64,000 bases of DNA from Planctomycetia bacterium (GCA_015200345.1 CP054187.1:310001-374000); one strand, 5' to 3'; shown: positions 15,474 to 24,440, counted from the first letter of the stretch. Numbers and translations are program-made. The notes: generated by a model not told the origin, from the sequence alone.

Positions 15474-15905
15474 TCAGATTTTATTGCAGCGCCCGGAATT
15501 CACGGCCGCCAGCCCCTCTAACACAGCGCATTTGCCGGTTCGTTCCGTCCGGCGGCACGCCGCGAGCCATCGACGCAGCATCCCTGCGACCCCCTGAAGC
15601 TGCTCGACCTGCTCGGCCACACGCGCCGCCCTGATCTTGATCAGGTCTTGCACTTCCCGGCAGGGATCAACATCGCCGTCGCGGAATCGCAGCAGCACCG
15701 TGATGTCCGACAGCGTGAAGCCGGCGGCCTGGGCGGAGCGGACGAACCGCAGGCGTGCCAGGGCTTCATCGCCATACAGCCGGTAGTTGCCGTGGCTGCG
15801 AGTCTCTGGCCGGAGCAACCCGCGCCGCTCGTAGTAGCGGACGGTCGAGGTCGGAACGCCCGCCGCCTTTGCCAGCCCGCCGATGGTGTACTGTGCCGCG
15901 CTCAT
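15474..15905 (-). CDS. merR: MerR-family regulator, Hg(II)-type cysteines
   Basis: The protein has 143 residues from the ATG at 15903-15905. An N-terminal MerR helix-turn-helix (YTIGGLAKAAGVPTSTVRYY, ERRGLL) is followed by the dimer helix and three cysteines. The first is in DPCREV; the other two are nine residues apart in AACRRTERTGKCAVL. MerR proteins that sense Hg(II) use Cys82, Cys117 and Cys126, with the same nine-residue gap. The frame is open seven codons further, but that earlier ATG would lie inside the spacer of the candidate merR promoter, so the internal start is preferred. It controls the promoter just downstream. Confidence 0.88.
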   Translation of the reverse strand: MSAAQYTIGGLAKAAGVPTSTVRYYERRGLLRPETRSHGNYRLYGDEALARLRFVRSAQAAGFTLSDITVLLRFRDGDVDPCREVQDLIKIRAARVAEQVEQLQGVAGMLRRWLAACRRTERTGKCAVLEGLAAVNSGRCNKI

Positions 15906-15912
15906 ACTGTCA

Positions 15913-15940
15913 TATATAGCGGCCATGCACTTGGGTTCAA
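15913..15940 (-). promoter_or_regulatory. Candidate merR promoter, possibly leaderless
   Basis: On the minus strand TTGAAC (15935-15940), a 16-bp spacer and TATATA (15913-15918) form a sigma-70-like promoter. The chosen merR ATG lies only seven bases after the -10, so the transcript would start at or next to the start codon. No Shine-Dalgarno sequence is visible before the ATG. Confidence 0.5.
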
Positions 15941-15970
15941 TGTTCAGGCGGCATCATTGATTCGGTTCTT

Positions 15971-16795
15971 TCAGATCCCCATCATCTTGATCATCATTCG
16001 CAGGCGATGCCCGAGGCTTACGGGCTTGGGATCGGCGGCGTTGTGGTGCAGCACGAGCAGGGTGAGGTCATCATCGCGAGTCGTGGCCGCGCCGCCCGAG
16101 GCGCGATCGACCGCAGCGATCAGTTCGTGCCCAAACCTCGCGGGTTCGCCGGCGCCGATAGACGCAGCCACCGAAAGCAGGCCCTCTTCTCCCGGCGGTT
16201 CCCGGCCAGGAGCGTGAGCCTCGATGAGCGAATCGGTGTATGCGACGACGAGATCGCCCCGGTTCAGAGTGACCGCGAATTGCCGGTATTCCGTCGGGTG
16301 GATAATGCCCAGGGGCAGGCCCTGGAACTCGTGTGTGTCGGCCAGCGAAGGCCCGAGCAATCTCCATGTCCGCGTCGCCGCTTGATACCATAACGGCCGG
16401 GGATGGCCGGCGAGGCAGCACACGAGTTGGTCGGTGGGGGCGAAGTAGGTCATGATCACGGCGGTGGCGAAGACGCCGCTTGTGCTCAACTGACCGAATG
16501 CACGGTTCAGCCCCCGCGCGATCCGAGTCTGATCGGGCCGGCTGATCGACTTGCGCATGAGCCTGCGCAACTCGATCGCCAAATCACTCACTCCGGTGCC
16601 GTGGCCGGATACGTCGGCCAACATGAACCTGCCGATACGTCCCATGCCACACATCGACACGTAGTGAACATCACCGCCGGAGACTTGTGCGTGGAACGGT
16701 TGACTGTAGACCCATGCGTCGACGCCCGTCATGGAGATGCCGCTTTCGATTGCGGTGTTGCCTCCCCAGACCTCCATGCATTGCAGCGCATGCAC
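15971..16795 (-). CDS. SpoIIE/RsbU-type PP2C phosphatase
   Basis: This 274-residue protein begins with the MEVWGGN stretch often seen at the start of stand-alone SpoIIE-type phosphatases. It has FMLADVSGHGTGVS, the metal-binding D-x-x-G-H-G motif, then GVFATAVIMTYFAPT, CLAGHPRPLWYQ and RDDDLTLLVLHH near the end. Such enzymes dephosphorylate anti-sigma antagonists. No kinase or STAS partner is beside it in this window. The start is GTG at 16793-16795. It lies downstream of the TlpA/anti-sigma/ECF set on the same strand with an 88-base gap, so its place in that operon is uncertain. Confidence 0.85.
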   Translation of the reverse strand: MHALQCMEVWGGNTAIESGISMTGVDAWVYSQPFHAQVSGGDVHYVSMCGMGRIGRFMLADVSGHGTGVSDLAIELRRLMRKSISRPDQTRIARGLNRAFGQLSTSGVFATAVIMTYFAPTDQLVCCLAGHPRPLWYQAATRTWRLLGPSLADTHEFQGLPLGIIHPTEYRQFAVTLNRGDLVVAYTDSLIEAHAPGREPPGEEGLLSVAASIGAGEPARFGHELIAAVDRASGGAATTRDDDLTLLVLHHNAADPKPVSLGHRLRMMIKMMGI

Positions 16796-16883
16796 GCCCC
16801 TGGCTTCCGTCGATATCTGAACATCAGTTAAATGCGAGTTGGGCAGAGTCAGTCCTCCCGAGCGCCACGGACGCGATCTGTGC

Positions 16884-17435
16884 TCACTGCAACATCGGCG
16901 CGACGATTCGGCGAAGTTCGTCCGCGTCCATCAGGCCCGCCAGGACGCGCTGCACGCGCCCCTGCGCGTCGATGATCGCCAACGTCGGTAGCACTTCGAC
17001 GTCGAATAGATGGAGCAGTTCGTGCGACGCACGCAACTCGTCCGATACCGCGGCGTGACCCTTCAGATATCGAGTAATCGCGGATGCATCCTCGTCCACC
17101 GAGAGCGCCACGATTCGCAGCCGGTCGCTGTACTCGCCGGCGAGCTTGTGCAGCATGTCGCGCTGTGCCCGGCACGGCGGGCACCACGTCGCCCAGAAAT
17201 CGAGGATTACGGGTTTGCCGACCAGCTCGGACAGGGTGAAAGAGCTGCCATCCAGCCGTGCCGCGGCCATGCGGCTCCAGGCGGTCGCATCCGTGGCGGC
17301 GTGAGCGTGCGTGTTCGCTGCTTTCGGGACGTCCCCGTCGGCGGAGGTTCCGCCGGAGTGTAGGTAGAGGAACGCTCCGAGGAGGGGCACGGCGAGTAGC
17401 AGGAGCGCGCCGGCCGGACTACGAGACTTCTTCAT
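16884..17435 (-). CDS. TlpA/ResA-like membrane-anchored thioredoxin
   Basis: The protein has 183 residues. An N-terminal membrane anchor (residues about 9-27, GALLLLAVPLLGAFLYLH) precedes a thioredoxin fold with active site FWATWCPPCRAQ and the cis-Pro region VEVLPTLAIID. It faces the outside of the cytoplasmic membrane and probably reduces disulfides, for example in cytochrome c or copper-site maturation. The ATG is 64 bases downstream of the anti-sigma gene, which suggests it belongs to the ECF regulon. Confidence 0.87.
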   Translation of the reverse strand: MKKSRSPAGALLLLAVPLLGAFLYLHSGGTSADGDVPKAANTHAHAATDATAWSRMAAARLDGSSFTLSELVGKPVILDFWATWCPPCRAQRDMLHKLAGEYSDRLRIVALSVDEDASAITRYLKGHAAVSDELRASHELLHLFDVEVLPTLAIIDAQGRVQRVLAGLMDADELRRIVAPMLQ

Positions 17436-17499
17436 GCCCGATCAGTCTGTTTCACAGCCGCAACTCATCGAATCACTTCTTGTCGTCGTCCGGCCTCGA

Positions 17500-18258
17500 T
17501 CACTGCACCTGCATGGCCGCGAGCAGTTCGTGCGTTGGATGTCGCGACACCGCCACGACGACGTAATCGCCGACTTCGCGCTTCGCGACCGCAACTCTGC
17601 TCTCACCACGCAGCGAGGCGAGCCGCGTTGCATCCAGCCCGACAAACTCGTGCAGGCGGCCCGGCTGGTCGCGCTTCGCGGCCCGCACGATCACCGGCTC
17701 GCCGCAGCAGTTCAGCCGGAGCTCCACGATTTCGGCGCCATCGGCGTCGCGGACCGTGTCGAGCCGCACGAACTGCACAACGTGCCGAAGCGCCGCCTCC
17801 CCGGTGAACGTCGCAACCAGATCGGAGAACGGCTTGAGCGGCATCATCATCCCGGTGGCGACGGTTTGCGCGTCCGCGGACACGAACGGCCGGCCGTTGC
17901 TCGTTTCCGCCAGGAACTCTCGCACAACCCAGTGCGTCTGCGGCGCTGCGGCTTTCCACAGCCAGCCGCTCCAAACGATCAGCGCGATGGCGGCCGCCGC
18001 AGCCAGCGGTGCGTACAGCCGCCAGCGGACCCATCGCGGCGTCCGCAAAGGTCGAACGACCTCGCGCCAGACTTCGTCGGGGACGCTTTCAACGCTCAGC
18101 TTGGCAACGACGGCCAGGTCCACACCGCGCTCCACCTCGAATCTGCGCCGGCAATCGTCGCAGACCCGCAGATGCTCGCTGATCGCGAACGTCGTAGTCG
18201 GGTCCAGCTCGGAGTCCAGATACGGGCTGAGGCGGCGGCGCGCTTCGCGGCAGTTCAC
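17500..18258 (-). CDS. Membrane anti-sigma factor with zinc-finger domain
   Basis: The start is GTG at 18256-18258, overlapping the sigma factor stop as GTGA; the open frame upstream is not protein-like. The 252-residue product begins NCREARRRLSPYLDSELD and continues to EHLRVCDDCRRRF, the His-x3-Cys-x2-Cys zinc motif of anti-sigma (ZAS) domains. One membrane span follows (AAAAAIALIVWSGWLW). The outer part of about 140 residues contains a CC pair (RLNCCGEP) that could sense metal or oxidant. It should hold the co-transcribed ECF factor inactive. Confidence 0.85.
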   Translation of the reverse strand: MNCREARRRLSPYLDSELDPTTTFAISEHLRVCDDCRRRFEVERGVDLAVVAKLSVESVPDEVWREVVRPLRTPRWVRWRLYAPLAAAAAIALIVWSGWLWKAAAPQTHWVVREFLAETSNGRPFVSADAQTVATGMMMPLKPFSDLVATFTGEAALRHVVQFVRLDTVRDADGAEIVELRLNCCGEPVIVRAAKRDQPGRLHEFVGLDATRLASLRGESRVAVAKREVGDYVVVAVSRHPTHELLAAMQVQ

Positions 18259-18926
18259 GAGGAGCCCTCCGAAACATACCGTCGCTCGACCGCGAGAGTC
18301 GCCAAGCGCTCCCGGAGTTTCATGCGCGCGCGATGGATGTGCGACATCACCGTTCCGAGCGGAAGCCCGAGCATCGCGCTGACTTCCTTGTACGAAAATC
18401 CCTGAATAAGGCAGAGCAGAAAGCACTGCCGTTCGTTTTCGCCCAGTGCGTCGAGCGCATGCACAAGCCGCTCGTCGAGCAACTCTCGCAATCGATCTGG
18501 GGCGTCCAGGAGCGCCGCCCACTCCGTCTCATGCTCCAGCACGGCTTCCACGTCGAGCAGCTCAACATCGTCAGCAACCGTATGCTCGCGAGCGCCACGC
18601 TTGTTAAAGGCGAATACCGTGTTGACCATGATCCGAAACACCCAAGCCCGGAAATTCGTGCCAGGCACAAAACGCGGATACTCCCGCCAAGCGGTCAGCA
18701 CCACCTCCTGAAGCACGTCGGTCACTGCGTCCGCTCGGTTCAGCGCGCGACGGCCGTAGCCGTAGAGCTGGTGCCGCAGCGGCTCCAGTTCAGCCAGGAA
18801 AGCCGCGCTGTCTCGCTTTTGCTTCAACTCAGCTCCAAACTCGCGAATTCGCCGCCGTCCGTGCTGCCCGGCGCATGTCCGCCGATAGTAAATTCCCAGC
18901 GGACGCGGAATATTGCACGCGACCAT
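18255..18926 (-). CDS. ECF-type RNA polymerase sigma factor
   Basis: This is a 223-residue sigma-70 family protein. Region 2 is visible as DAVTDVLQEVVLTAWREYPRF and NFRAWVFRIMVNTVFAFNKR. Region 4 appears as LDALGENERQCFLLCLIQGF, SYKEVSAMLGLPLGTVMSHI and HRARMKLRE. The first 40 or so residues do not resemble the family, so the true start may be further in, close to LKQKRDSAAFL. The insertion sequence ends only 64 bases upstream, so the native promoter may have been displaced. Confidence 0.85.
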   Translation of the reverse strand: MVACNIPRPLGIYYRRTCAGQHGRRRIREFGAELKQKRDSAAFLAELEPLRHQLYGYGRRALNRADAVTDVLQEVVLTAWREYPRFVPGTNFRAWVFRIMVNTVFAFNKRGAREHTVADDVELLDVEAVLEHETEWAALLDAPDRLRELLDERLVHALDALGENERQCFLLCLIQGFSYKEVSAMLGLPLGTVMSHIHRARMKLRERLATLAVERRYVSEGSS

Positions 18927-19085
18927 CCCATTTTAGGCGGATTACGCCGCTGTCGTGCACCATCCGTTCGGGAGCGGAGAAATCAGCCTTGACCTTCCCC
19001 CCCCCAGAAACTGATCCAGGTCTTGAGTTAGGATCGGGGTCTGTTGAACCTGCCCCATTTTCTGTACCAGCCTTAATGAGAAATC

Positions 19086-19904
19086 CTACGTCGATCCGGT
19101 CATGGCCAACTGGCTTTGTCGACAGAATTCCGTGGGAGCCAGATTTCCCAGGGAGCTGTGCGGACGACGCTCGTTGTAGTCCATCCGCCATGATTCGATT
19201 CTCTGCCGCGCGTCGTCCAGCGACAAGAACCAGCTTTCGTTCAGGCATTCGGCTCGAAGCCGACCGTTGAAGGATTCGATCAGGGCATTGTCTGTTGGCT
19301 TTCCCGGCCGACTGAAGTCCAAGGTTACCTTGTTCCAATAGGCCCACTGGTCCAGGGCCTTGGAGATAAATTCGGGGCCGTTGTCCACGCGAATCGTCTT
19401 GGGCAAGCCTCGCTCCGTTCCCAGTCGGGTCAGAACGCCGGCCACATCATGGCCTGTCTGTCTTTGATTGACCTCGATGGCCAGACTCTCACGGGTAAAG
19501 TCATCGACGATCGTTAAGCGCCGCAGCCGGCGGCCATTGAACAGCTCGTCGGACATGAAGTCCATGGACCAACTCTCATTCACCTGACTGGCTGCCGGCC
19601 GTTCACGTCGAACTCGACAGCTCTTGTGCCTTCGGGGCGTCTTCGTCCTCATGGCCAGATTCTCCTGGCAATACAGGCGATAAACGCGTTTGTGGTTGAT
19701 CGCCCAACCCTCCCGGCGCAACAACACGTGAAGCCGGCGATATCCATACCTGACCCGGGAACTCGCCAGGTCGCGGAGCCTGATCTTCAGGGCAACTTGC
19801 TCCAAAGCGATCGACTCATAGCGGCAACTGGATCGGGGGAACTGCAGGACGCCGCAGGCGCGACGTTCACTGACCTGATAGGCCGCCCGGAGATCCGCTG
19901 CCAT
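19086..19904 (-). CDS. IS3 transposase OrfB (DDE integrase core)
   Basis: The frame covers 272 residues from the internal ATG. The integrase core shows the three acidic residues in WSMDFMSDELF, TIRVDNGPEFISKALDQW and DNALIESFNGRLRAECLN, with the IS3-typical C-terminus NERRPHSSLGNLAPTEF. In the natural product it is made as an OrfAB fusion by a -1 shift on AAAAAAAG (19930-19937); the shifted frame reads KKSLKPARKRS and runs straight into this ORF. OrfB itself looks intact. Confidence 0.9.
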   Translation of the reverse strand: MAADLRAAYQVSERRACGVLQFPRSSCRYESIALEQVALKIRLRDLASSRVRYGYRRLHVLLRREGWAINHKRVYRLYCQENLAMRTKTPRRHKSCRVRRERPAASQVNESWSMDFMSDELFNGRRLRRLTIVDDFTRESLAIEVNQRQTGHDVAGVLTRLGTERGLPKTIRVDNGPEFISKALDQWAYWNKVTLDFSRPGKPTDNALIESFNGRLRAECLNESWFLSLDDARQRIESWRMDYNERRPHSSLGNLAPTEFCRQSQLAMTGST

Positions 19905-19924
19905 TGACCGCTTCCGGGCAGGCT

Positions 19925-20193
19925 TCAGACTTTTTTTGAGAGCACATCCTGAAGCATCCGCTTGTCCAGACTCAGGTCTGCTACCAACTGTTTGAGCTTG
20001 CGGTTCTCCTCCTCAAGCTGCCGGAGCCGACGCAGTTCGGGCACGCCCAGGCCGGCGAACTTCCTCTTCCACCGGTAGAACGTCTGCTGGCTGACCCCGA
20101 GCTTGCGGGTGATCTCCTCGACCGGCGTACCGGTCTCGGATTGCCGCAACGCAAAAAAGCAATCTGCTCTTCCGTGAACCTCGACTTCTTCAT
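19925..20193 (-). pseudogene. IS3 OrfA with a frame break in a T6 run
   Basis: The start MKKSRFTEEQIAF is in one frame, and the rest (ALRQSETGTPVEEITRKLG to LSLDKRMLQDVLSKKV, helix-turn-helix plus coiled coil) is in another. The switch falls on six Ts (plus-strand A6 at 20153-20158), where relatives need four. Two extra bases break the frame. A -1 slip on the TTTTTTG heptamer would restore it with one extra Phe. The break is therefore either an inactivating indel, a sequencing error in a homopolymer, or a second recoding site; the first two are likelier. Confidence 0.75.
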
Positions 20194-20285
20194 CAGAAAA
20201 CTCCTCCCGCCAGAGGCGGGTCTGATGACCGAAATCTAACAGGATTCTCTCGTTTTGAATGGACCAAAATCTGGGGGGAAGGTCA

Positions 20286-20683
20286 GTTGCGGCTTCGCAA
20301 GCTGCCAACTATGATCCTGCGCGTTTTCGTGCATAGCAGGCCCGTGCAAAGCAGGCCATTGAAAAGTGCCCCAACGCCCGCTTGCATGAATCGAGTGTAA
20401 GAATCGAGCATACGCACGACCCAGGTCGTTTGATCGATTCGCTTGCACCCATCGAACTCTTATGGAAAGCTTATCAAACCGCCCTGCAGTCGCTGTCGGC
20501 CAATGCTGTCATTTTTCGTTATCCGGGGCGTCCAGCAACTAGCGAAATGACACAGTCAGCCGTTGATCACACGATTGAGATTGGGACCCGTAGTCCGCAA
20601 GGCCTTGGGAATTCGGAGATCGGCCGGAATCGCCCTACGCGATCGCGCCCCAAGAGGATCAAACCCAAAAGGAAGAAGAAGCC
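20286..20683. other. 398-base region between the IS element and thiC
   Basis: I see no gene here. Short frames on both strands lack family features. The last 60 bases are purine-rich and hold the thiC ribosome binding site (AAAAGGAAGAAGAAG, 3-17 bases before the ATG). A TPP riboswitch would be expected upstream of thiC in many bacteria. A weak TTGAGAT...ACCC match occurs near 20575-20595, but the conserved GAACCTGAT part does not follow, so I do not call one. Confidence 0.5.
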
Positions 20684-22324
20684 ATGACCCAGCTCGAATC
20701 CGCCCGCAAGGGTGTCATCACTCCCGAAATGATCCGTGTTGCGCAGCGCGAATGCACGACGCCGGAGTTCATTCGTGAGGAGGTCGCGCGGGGACGGCTG
20801 GTCATTCCCGCGAATGTGCGGCACCTCGCCGGCAGCGGCGGACTCACGCCTCAAACCCCAACGTTCAAACCACAAGCTACAAGCTCCAAGACCCAAGCCG
20901 CCGTCGGCCATCCCGGCCATCGCGCCGATGCGGCATTCTGGGTGAACCAGACCGTCGCCCAGCGCTGGGCCGTCATCAGCGATCCGGATTACTGCCGCGG
21001 CGAGCGTGCCCCACGGCGGCTCGACCCCACGGGCATCGGCCGCATGATCACCACGAAGATCAATGCCAACATCGGCGCGTCACCGGTCGCCAGCGGCACG
21101 CACGAGGAGGTTGAGAAACTCATGTGGGCGCAGAAATACGGCGCCGACACGCTGATGGACCTGTCGACCGGTGGCAATCTCGTGGAGTGCCGGCAAGCGA
21201 TCATCGATCACAGCACCATCCCCATCGGCACCGTGCCGATCTACAGCATGATCGTCGGCCGCAGCATCGAAGAATTGACATATGACGATATTCTAAAAGA
21301 GGTGGAGCGGCAGGCGCAGCAGGGGGTGGACTATTTCACCATTCACGCCGGCGTGCTGCTCGAGAATCTCCACCTGATTCGCAAGCGCCTCACCGGACTC
21401 GTATCGCGCGGCGGATCCTTGCTGGCCAAGTGGATGATCCACCACAACAAGCAGAACCCGATGTACACGCTGTTTGACGACATCTCGGCGATCATGCGGC
21501 AGTACGACGTGACGTACTCGCTCGGCGACGGCGTGCGGCCGGGCTGCCTGGCCGATGCCGGCGATGCGGCACAGATCGCGGAACTGGAGGTGCTGGGCGA
21601 GTTGACGCATCGGGCGCGCGAGGCCGGCGTGCAGGTGATGGTCGAGGGGCCGGGCCATGTGCCGCTGCACGAGATCGCGTGGAACATGCAGATCGAGCAG
21701 CGCCTCTGCGATGACGCGCCGTTTTACGTGCTGGGGCCGCTGGTGACCGACGTGTTCCCCGGCTACGACCACATCACGAGCTGCATCGGCGCGACCGAGG
21801 CGGCGCGGGCCGGGGCGGCGATGCTCTGCTACGTGACGCCGAAGGAGCACGTGGGCCTGCCCAAGGCCGACGACGTGAAGCAGGGCTGCATCGCGTACAA
21901 AATCGCGGCCCACGCAGGCGATATCGCCCGCGGCATCCAGGGCGCGCGACAGTGGGACGACGACATGAGCAAGGCGCGGGCGGCGCTGAACTGGCCGAAG
22001 CAGTTCGAGATCGCCTTTGACGGCGAGACGGCCCGGGCGCTGCACGACGAAGACCTGGACGTGGATACCGATTTTTGTGCCATGTGCGGGCACGACTGGT
22101 GCAGCATGCGCATCAGCAAGGAGATCAGCGACTGGGCCAGCGGCAAGGCCGACGGGTTCGTGCCGCTGAAGGTCGCGGCGAAGAGTCCGGGTCTGACGCC
22201 GGAGCAGATTCACTTTCTCGCGCACCGCGGTAAAAAGCACGATTGCCACAGCGACAACGTGAAAGATAGCGAGGAAGCCAAGCGCATCCAGCAGAAGTAT
22301 GTCAGCCTTAACGAACTGAAATAA
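20684..22324 (+). CDS. thiC: Phosphomethylpyrimidine synthase
   Basis: ThiC converts aminoimidazole ribotide to HMP phosphate in thiamine synthesis, using SAM radical chemistry. The 546-residue product has the [21 protein letters not shown] region, the [17 protein letters not shown] segment, [24 protein letters not shown] and the C-terminal non-canonical cluster motif CAMCGHDWC (C-x2-C-x4-C). A low-complexity linker ([17 protein letters not shown]) interrupts the N-terminal part, as in some long ThiC proteins. It is a single gene with no other thi genes nearby, and the convergent neighbour ends 200 bases downstream. Confidence 0.95.
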   Translation: MTQLESARKGVITPEMIRVAQRECTTPEFIREEVARGRLVIPANVRHLAGSGGLTPQTPTFKPQATSSKTQAAVGHPGHRADAAFWVNQTVAQRWAVISDPDYCRGERAPRRLDPTGIGRMITTKINANIGASPVASGTHEEVEKLMWAQKYGADTLMDLSTGGNLVECRQAIIDHSTIPIGTVPIYSMIVGRSIEELTYDDILKEVERQAQQGVDYFTIHAGVLLENLHLIRKRLTGLVSRGGSLLAKWMIHHNKQNPMYTLFDDISAIMRQYDVTYSLGDGVRPGCLADAGDAAQIAELEVLGELTHRAREAGVQVMVEGPGHVPLHEIAWNMQIEQRLCDDAPFYVLGPLVTDVFPGYDHITSCIGATEAARAGAAMLCYVTPKEHVGLPKADDVKQGCIAYKIAAHAGDIARGIQGARQWDDDMSKARAALNWPKQFEIAFDGETARALHDEDLDVDTDFCAMCGHDWCSMRISKEISDWASGKADGFVPLKVAAKSPGLTPEQIHFLAHRGKKHDCHSDNVKDSEEAKRIQQKYVSLNELK

Positions 22325-22382
22325 GTTTGACTTGGACTTTACTCGCCGCTCAATGCCAAGGGCGTCATCAAGCTACAAGCTG

Positions 22383-22518
22383 TTTCAAAACCCCCTCTCC
22401 CTTTCAGGGAGAGGGTCGGGGTAAGGGTGATTCATTTCGTTTGAACCACTTTTCCCCCTCACCCGATCGGAGAGTCGCTGCGGCGACCCGCTCCCCAAGG
22501 GGGAGAGGAGTTTTGAAA
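22383..22518. repeat. Palindromic intergenic repeat element (possible bidirectional terminator)
   Basis: The convergent gap between thiC and the PLP enzyme holds an inverted pair. TTTCAAAAC at 22383-22391 mirrors GTTTTGAAA at 22510-22518, each flanked inward by CCCTCTCCC/GGGAGAGG-type tracts. Inside the left arm is a perfect 10-bp hairpin (22393-22402 with 22406-22415, loop TTC). The middle reads gggtcggggtaagggtga. Such CCCTCTCCC-GGGAGAGGG elements recur between genes in many GC-rich genomes. The position suggests it may end transcription from both sides. Confidence 0.7.
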
Positions 22519-22524
22519 CCGGTT

Positions 22525-23898
22525 CTAGCAGTTCTCTAACGCCTCATTCAATTCGGCGATCAAATCGTGCCAGTCTTCCAGGCCGATGCTCAACCGCACG
22601 CCGCCCGGGACCAATCCCTCCGCTGCTTTCTGCTCCGGCGGCACGGCTGCGTGCGTCATCGTGTAGGGGCATTCGATCAGCGTTTTGACCTGCCCGAGCG
22701 AGACAGCGAGCGTGATGCAGTAGGAGTTCTGCGCGACCCAGTCGATCAGCCGCTCACCGGGATTGTCATCCGGCGATGTATGTTTTAATACAAAATAGAT
22801 CATCGAACCGGGAGCGAAGCGACCATTCTCGTCGACCATCTGCTTTCGCGCCAGGTCGTACTGCGGGAACGACGGCAGACCGGGATATCGCACATACTCG
22901 ACGCGCGGGTGATTTTCGAGAAACTTCGCCACGCGCATCGCCGTCTTCTGATAATTCGCCATCCGCGCCGCCAGAGAGGGCAGACCATAAACCAGTGCGC
23001 CCCATGCTGCCTTGGGCGACAGCGTGCCGCCGAAGTCCTTGCGATACATCAGCAGCTTATCATGCAGCTCGGCCGGGCCGACGACCGCGCCGCCCAGATC
23101 GGTGCCGAAGCCGCCGATGCCCTTGGTCAGGCTCTCGACCACCACGTCCGCGCCCAATTGGAGCGGCCGCTGGCAGAACGGGGAGGCGAACGTGTTGTCG
23201 CAGGCAATCCAGACCCGGTGCGACAGCGGCCGGTCGAGATTGATTTGATCCACGATCCGCCGGATGCGGGCGATGTCGATCAGTTGGAGATCGGGGTTGA
23301 CGGGCGTTTCAAAGTACACGAGGCGCGTTTCGTGATGGATCGATTTTCGCAGCGCGGCTTCGTCAGAGAGGTCGATGAAGGTGATGCCGATTTCCTGGCG
23401 CGGTAACCAGTTCGTGAAGAGCGAATAAGTGCAGCCGTAGAGCGTGCGATGCGAAACAATGTGCTGCCCGGTGCGAACCAGGACCCCAGCGAGGGCACTG
23501 ATGGCCGCCATGCCGGAGGCGAAGCACACGGCCATATCGCCGTGTTCGGCGACGGCAAGGTTCTCTTCCAACATGGCGCGGGTCGGCTCATCGAGGCGGT
23601 CATAAATGTAAATGGGAGCGTGCTCGGGAGCACCGGGCGTATGATGAGCAAACTCGCAGAAACCCTTCGCGCCGCGGCGGGCCGAGTCCAGCCGGAACGC
23701 CGCACTGCACGTCATCGGCGGCACGACGTGGTGGTCGTACTCCCACTTTCCGGTACGTCCCCTACCATGAATCAGCCGCGTACGGGTACGCCGGCGCGAT
23801 TCGTCGAGTCGCTTTGAAGGAAGATGTTGGCTTGTCGCGGGCCGCGCTGTGGGAGAATTCCCATTGTTTCGTGTCGATTTCTTCGTTCGCGATGCCAT
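22525..23898 (-). CDS. Cys/Met-metabolism PLP-dependent enzyme (cystathionine gamma-synthase/lyase type)
   Basis: This is a 457-residue fold-type I PLP enzyme. Features in order are a charged N-terminal tail of about 40 residues, the YDRLDEPTRAMLEENLA stretch that contacts the cofactor phosphate, CFASGMAAISAL, the aspartate region WIACDNTFASPF, the PLP lysine in VVESLTKGIGGFG, and a C-terminal VRLSIGLEDWHDLIAEL. Substrate class (synthase, gamma-lyase or sulfhydrylase) cannot be decided by eye. The tail before the core is longer than in the E. coli enzymes. It follows the DUF4405 gene by 30 bases. Confidence 0.87.
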   Translation of the reverse strand: MASRTKKSTRNNGNSPTARPATSQHLPSKRLDESRRRTRTRLIHGRGRTGKWEYDHHVVPPMTCSAAFRLDSARRGAKGFCEFAHHTPGAPEHAPIYIYDRLDEPTRAMLEENLAVAEHGDMAVCFASGMAAISALAGVLVRTGQHIVSHRTLYGCTYSLFTNWLPRQEIGITFIDLSDEAALRKSIHHETRLVYFETPVNPDLQLIDIARIRRIVDQINLDRPLSHRVWIACDNTFASPFCQRPLQLGADVVVESLTKGIGGFGTDLGGAVVGPAELHDKLLMYRKDFGGTLSPKAAWGALVYGLPSLAARMANYQKTAMRVAKFLENHPRVEYVRYPGLPSFPQYDLARKQMVDENGRFAPGSMIYFVLKHTSPDDNPGERLIDWVAQNSYCITLAVSLGQVKTLIECPYTMTHAAVPPEQKAAEGLVPGGVRLSIGLEDWHDLIAELNEALENC

Positions 23899-23928
23899 GA
23901 GCCACCTCGCTTTGCGGGGTTGATCGTT

Positions 23929-24378
23929 CTACAGGTCTGCCTCCTGTGGGTACTCGACCTGCACCTGTTCCTCTTCGTGCTCGTGCGGGCTGGATACGTA
24001 CATCTTTGCAAAGACGACGAACAGGAAAAGCGATGCGAACACAGCGGCCAGCAGGCACATGCCGATTGCATTCCGCCGCCAGGCATCGGCCGACCGGAGA
24101 GGCCGGCCGCGCATCAGCAGACGCGCGGTCGTGGTGAAAACCCAGTTCCAGTGCAAGGCCAAGTGCAGGACGATGAGAGCGGCCAACGCGATGGCGGCGT
24201 AAAAGTGCAGGGCCCCCCAGTCGTGCCGCGCCAGCGACCAAAGCGTGTCGGGCGCGTGGCGGATACCGCCGCTTCCCGGCGGCAGCACGAATTCCAGGAT
24301 CAGGCCGGTTGCGACCATGCCAAGCAGCACGAGCAACGTCGCGGCGTCGATCAGATAATTCAACGTCGAACGAGTCAT
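23929..24378 (-). CDS. Small cytochrome b-like membrane protein (DUF4405)
   Basis: The protein has 149 residues and three or four membrane spans (LLVLLGMVATGLILEFVLP, ALHFYAAIALAALIVLHLAL, IGMCLLAAVFASLFLFVV). Histidines in LARHDWGALHF and LHLALHW are spaced as heme b ligands in DUF4405/cytochrome b561-like proteins. The acidic C-terminal tail is outside the fold. It lies 62 bases after the pyruvate oxidoreductase gene on the same strand, so it may be an electron-transfer partner of that system (inference). Confidence 0.7.
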   Translation of the reverse strand: MTRSTLNYLIDAATLLVLLGMVATGLILEFVLPPGSGGIRHAPDTLWSLARHDWGALHFYAAIALAALIVLHLALHWNWVFTTTARLLMRGRPLRSADAWRRNAIGMCLLAAVFASLFLFVVFAKMYVSSPHEHEEEQVQVEYPQEADL

Positions 24379-24440
24379 GGTGCGTGTCCCCAGGGCGATT
24401 GGCGCCTCTCATTGCTGCTCGGCCGCAGTGAGGGCGCTTC

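Larger units (their letters stand above)
18990..20285 (-). mobile_element. IS3-family insertion sequence (about 1.3 kb)
   Basis: The element is bounded by imperfect terminal inverted repeats. Both ends read TGACCTTCCCCCC...CAGA inward, with nine Cs at the 18990 side and six at the 20285 side. TGA/TCA termini are typical of IS3. Inside are orfA (helix-turn-helix plus leucine zipper) and orfB (DDE integrase), transcribed on the minus strand and joined by an A7G slippery run at 19930-19937. The flanks (CCT and GTT) do not show a target duplication, which suggests a later deletion or rearrangement at one end. Confidence 0.88.

Noticed and set aside
20540-20684. Possible TPP riboswitch upstream of thiC
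   Set aside because: TTGAGAT...ACCC is present but the conserved CTGAGA and GAACCTGAT blocks do not follow, so the thi-box core is missing.
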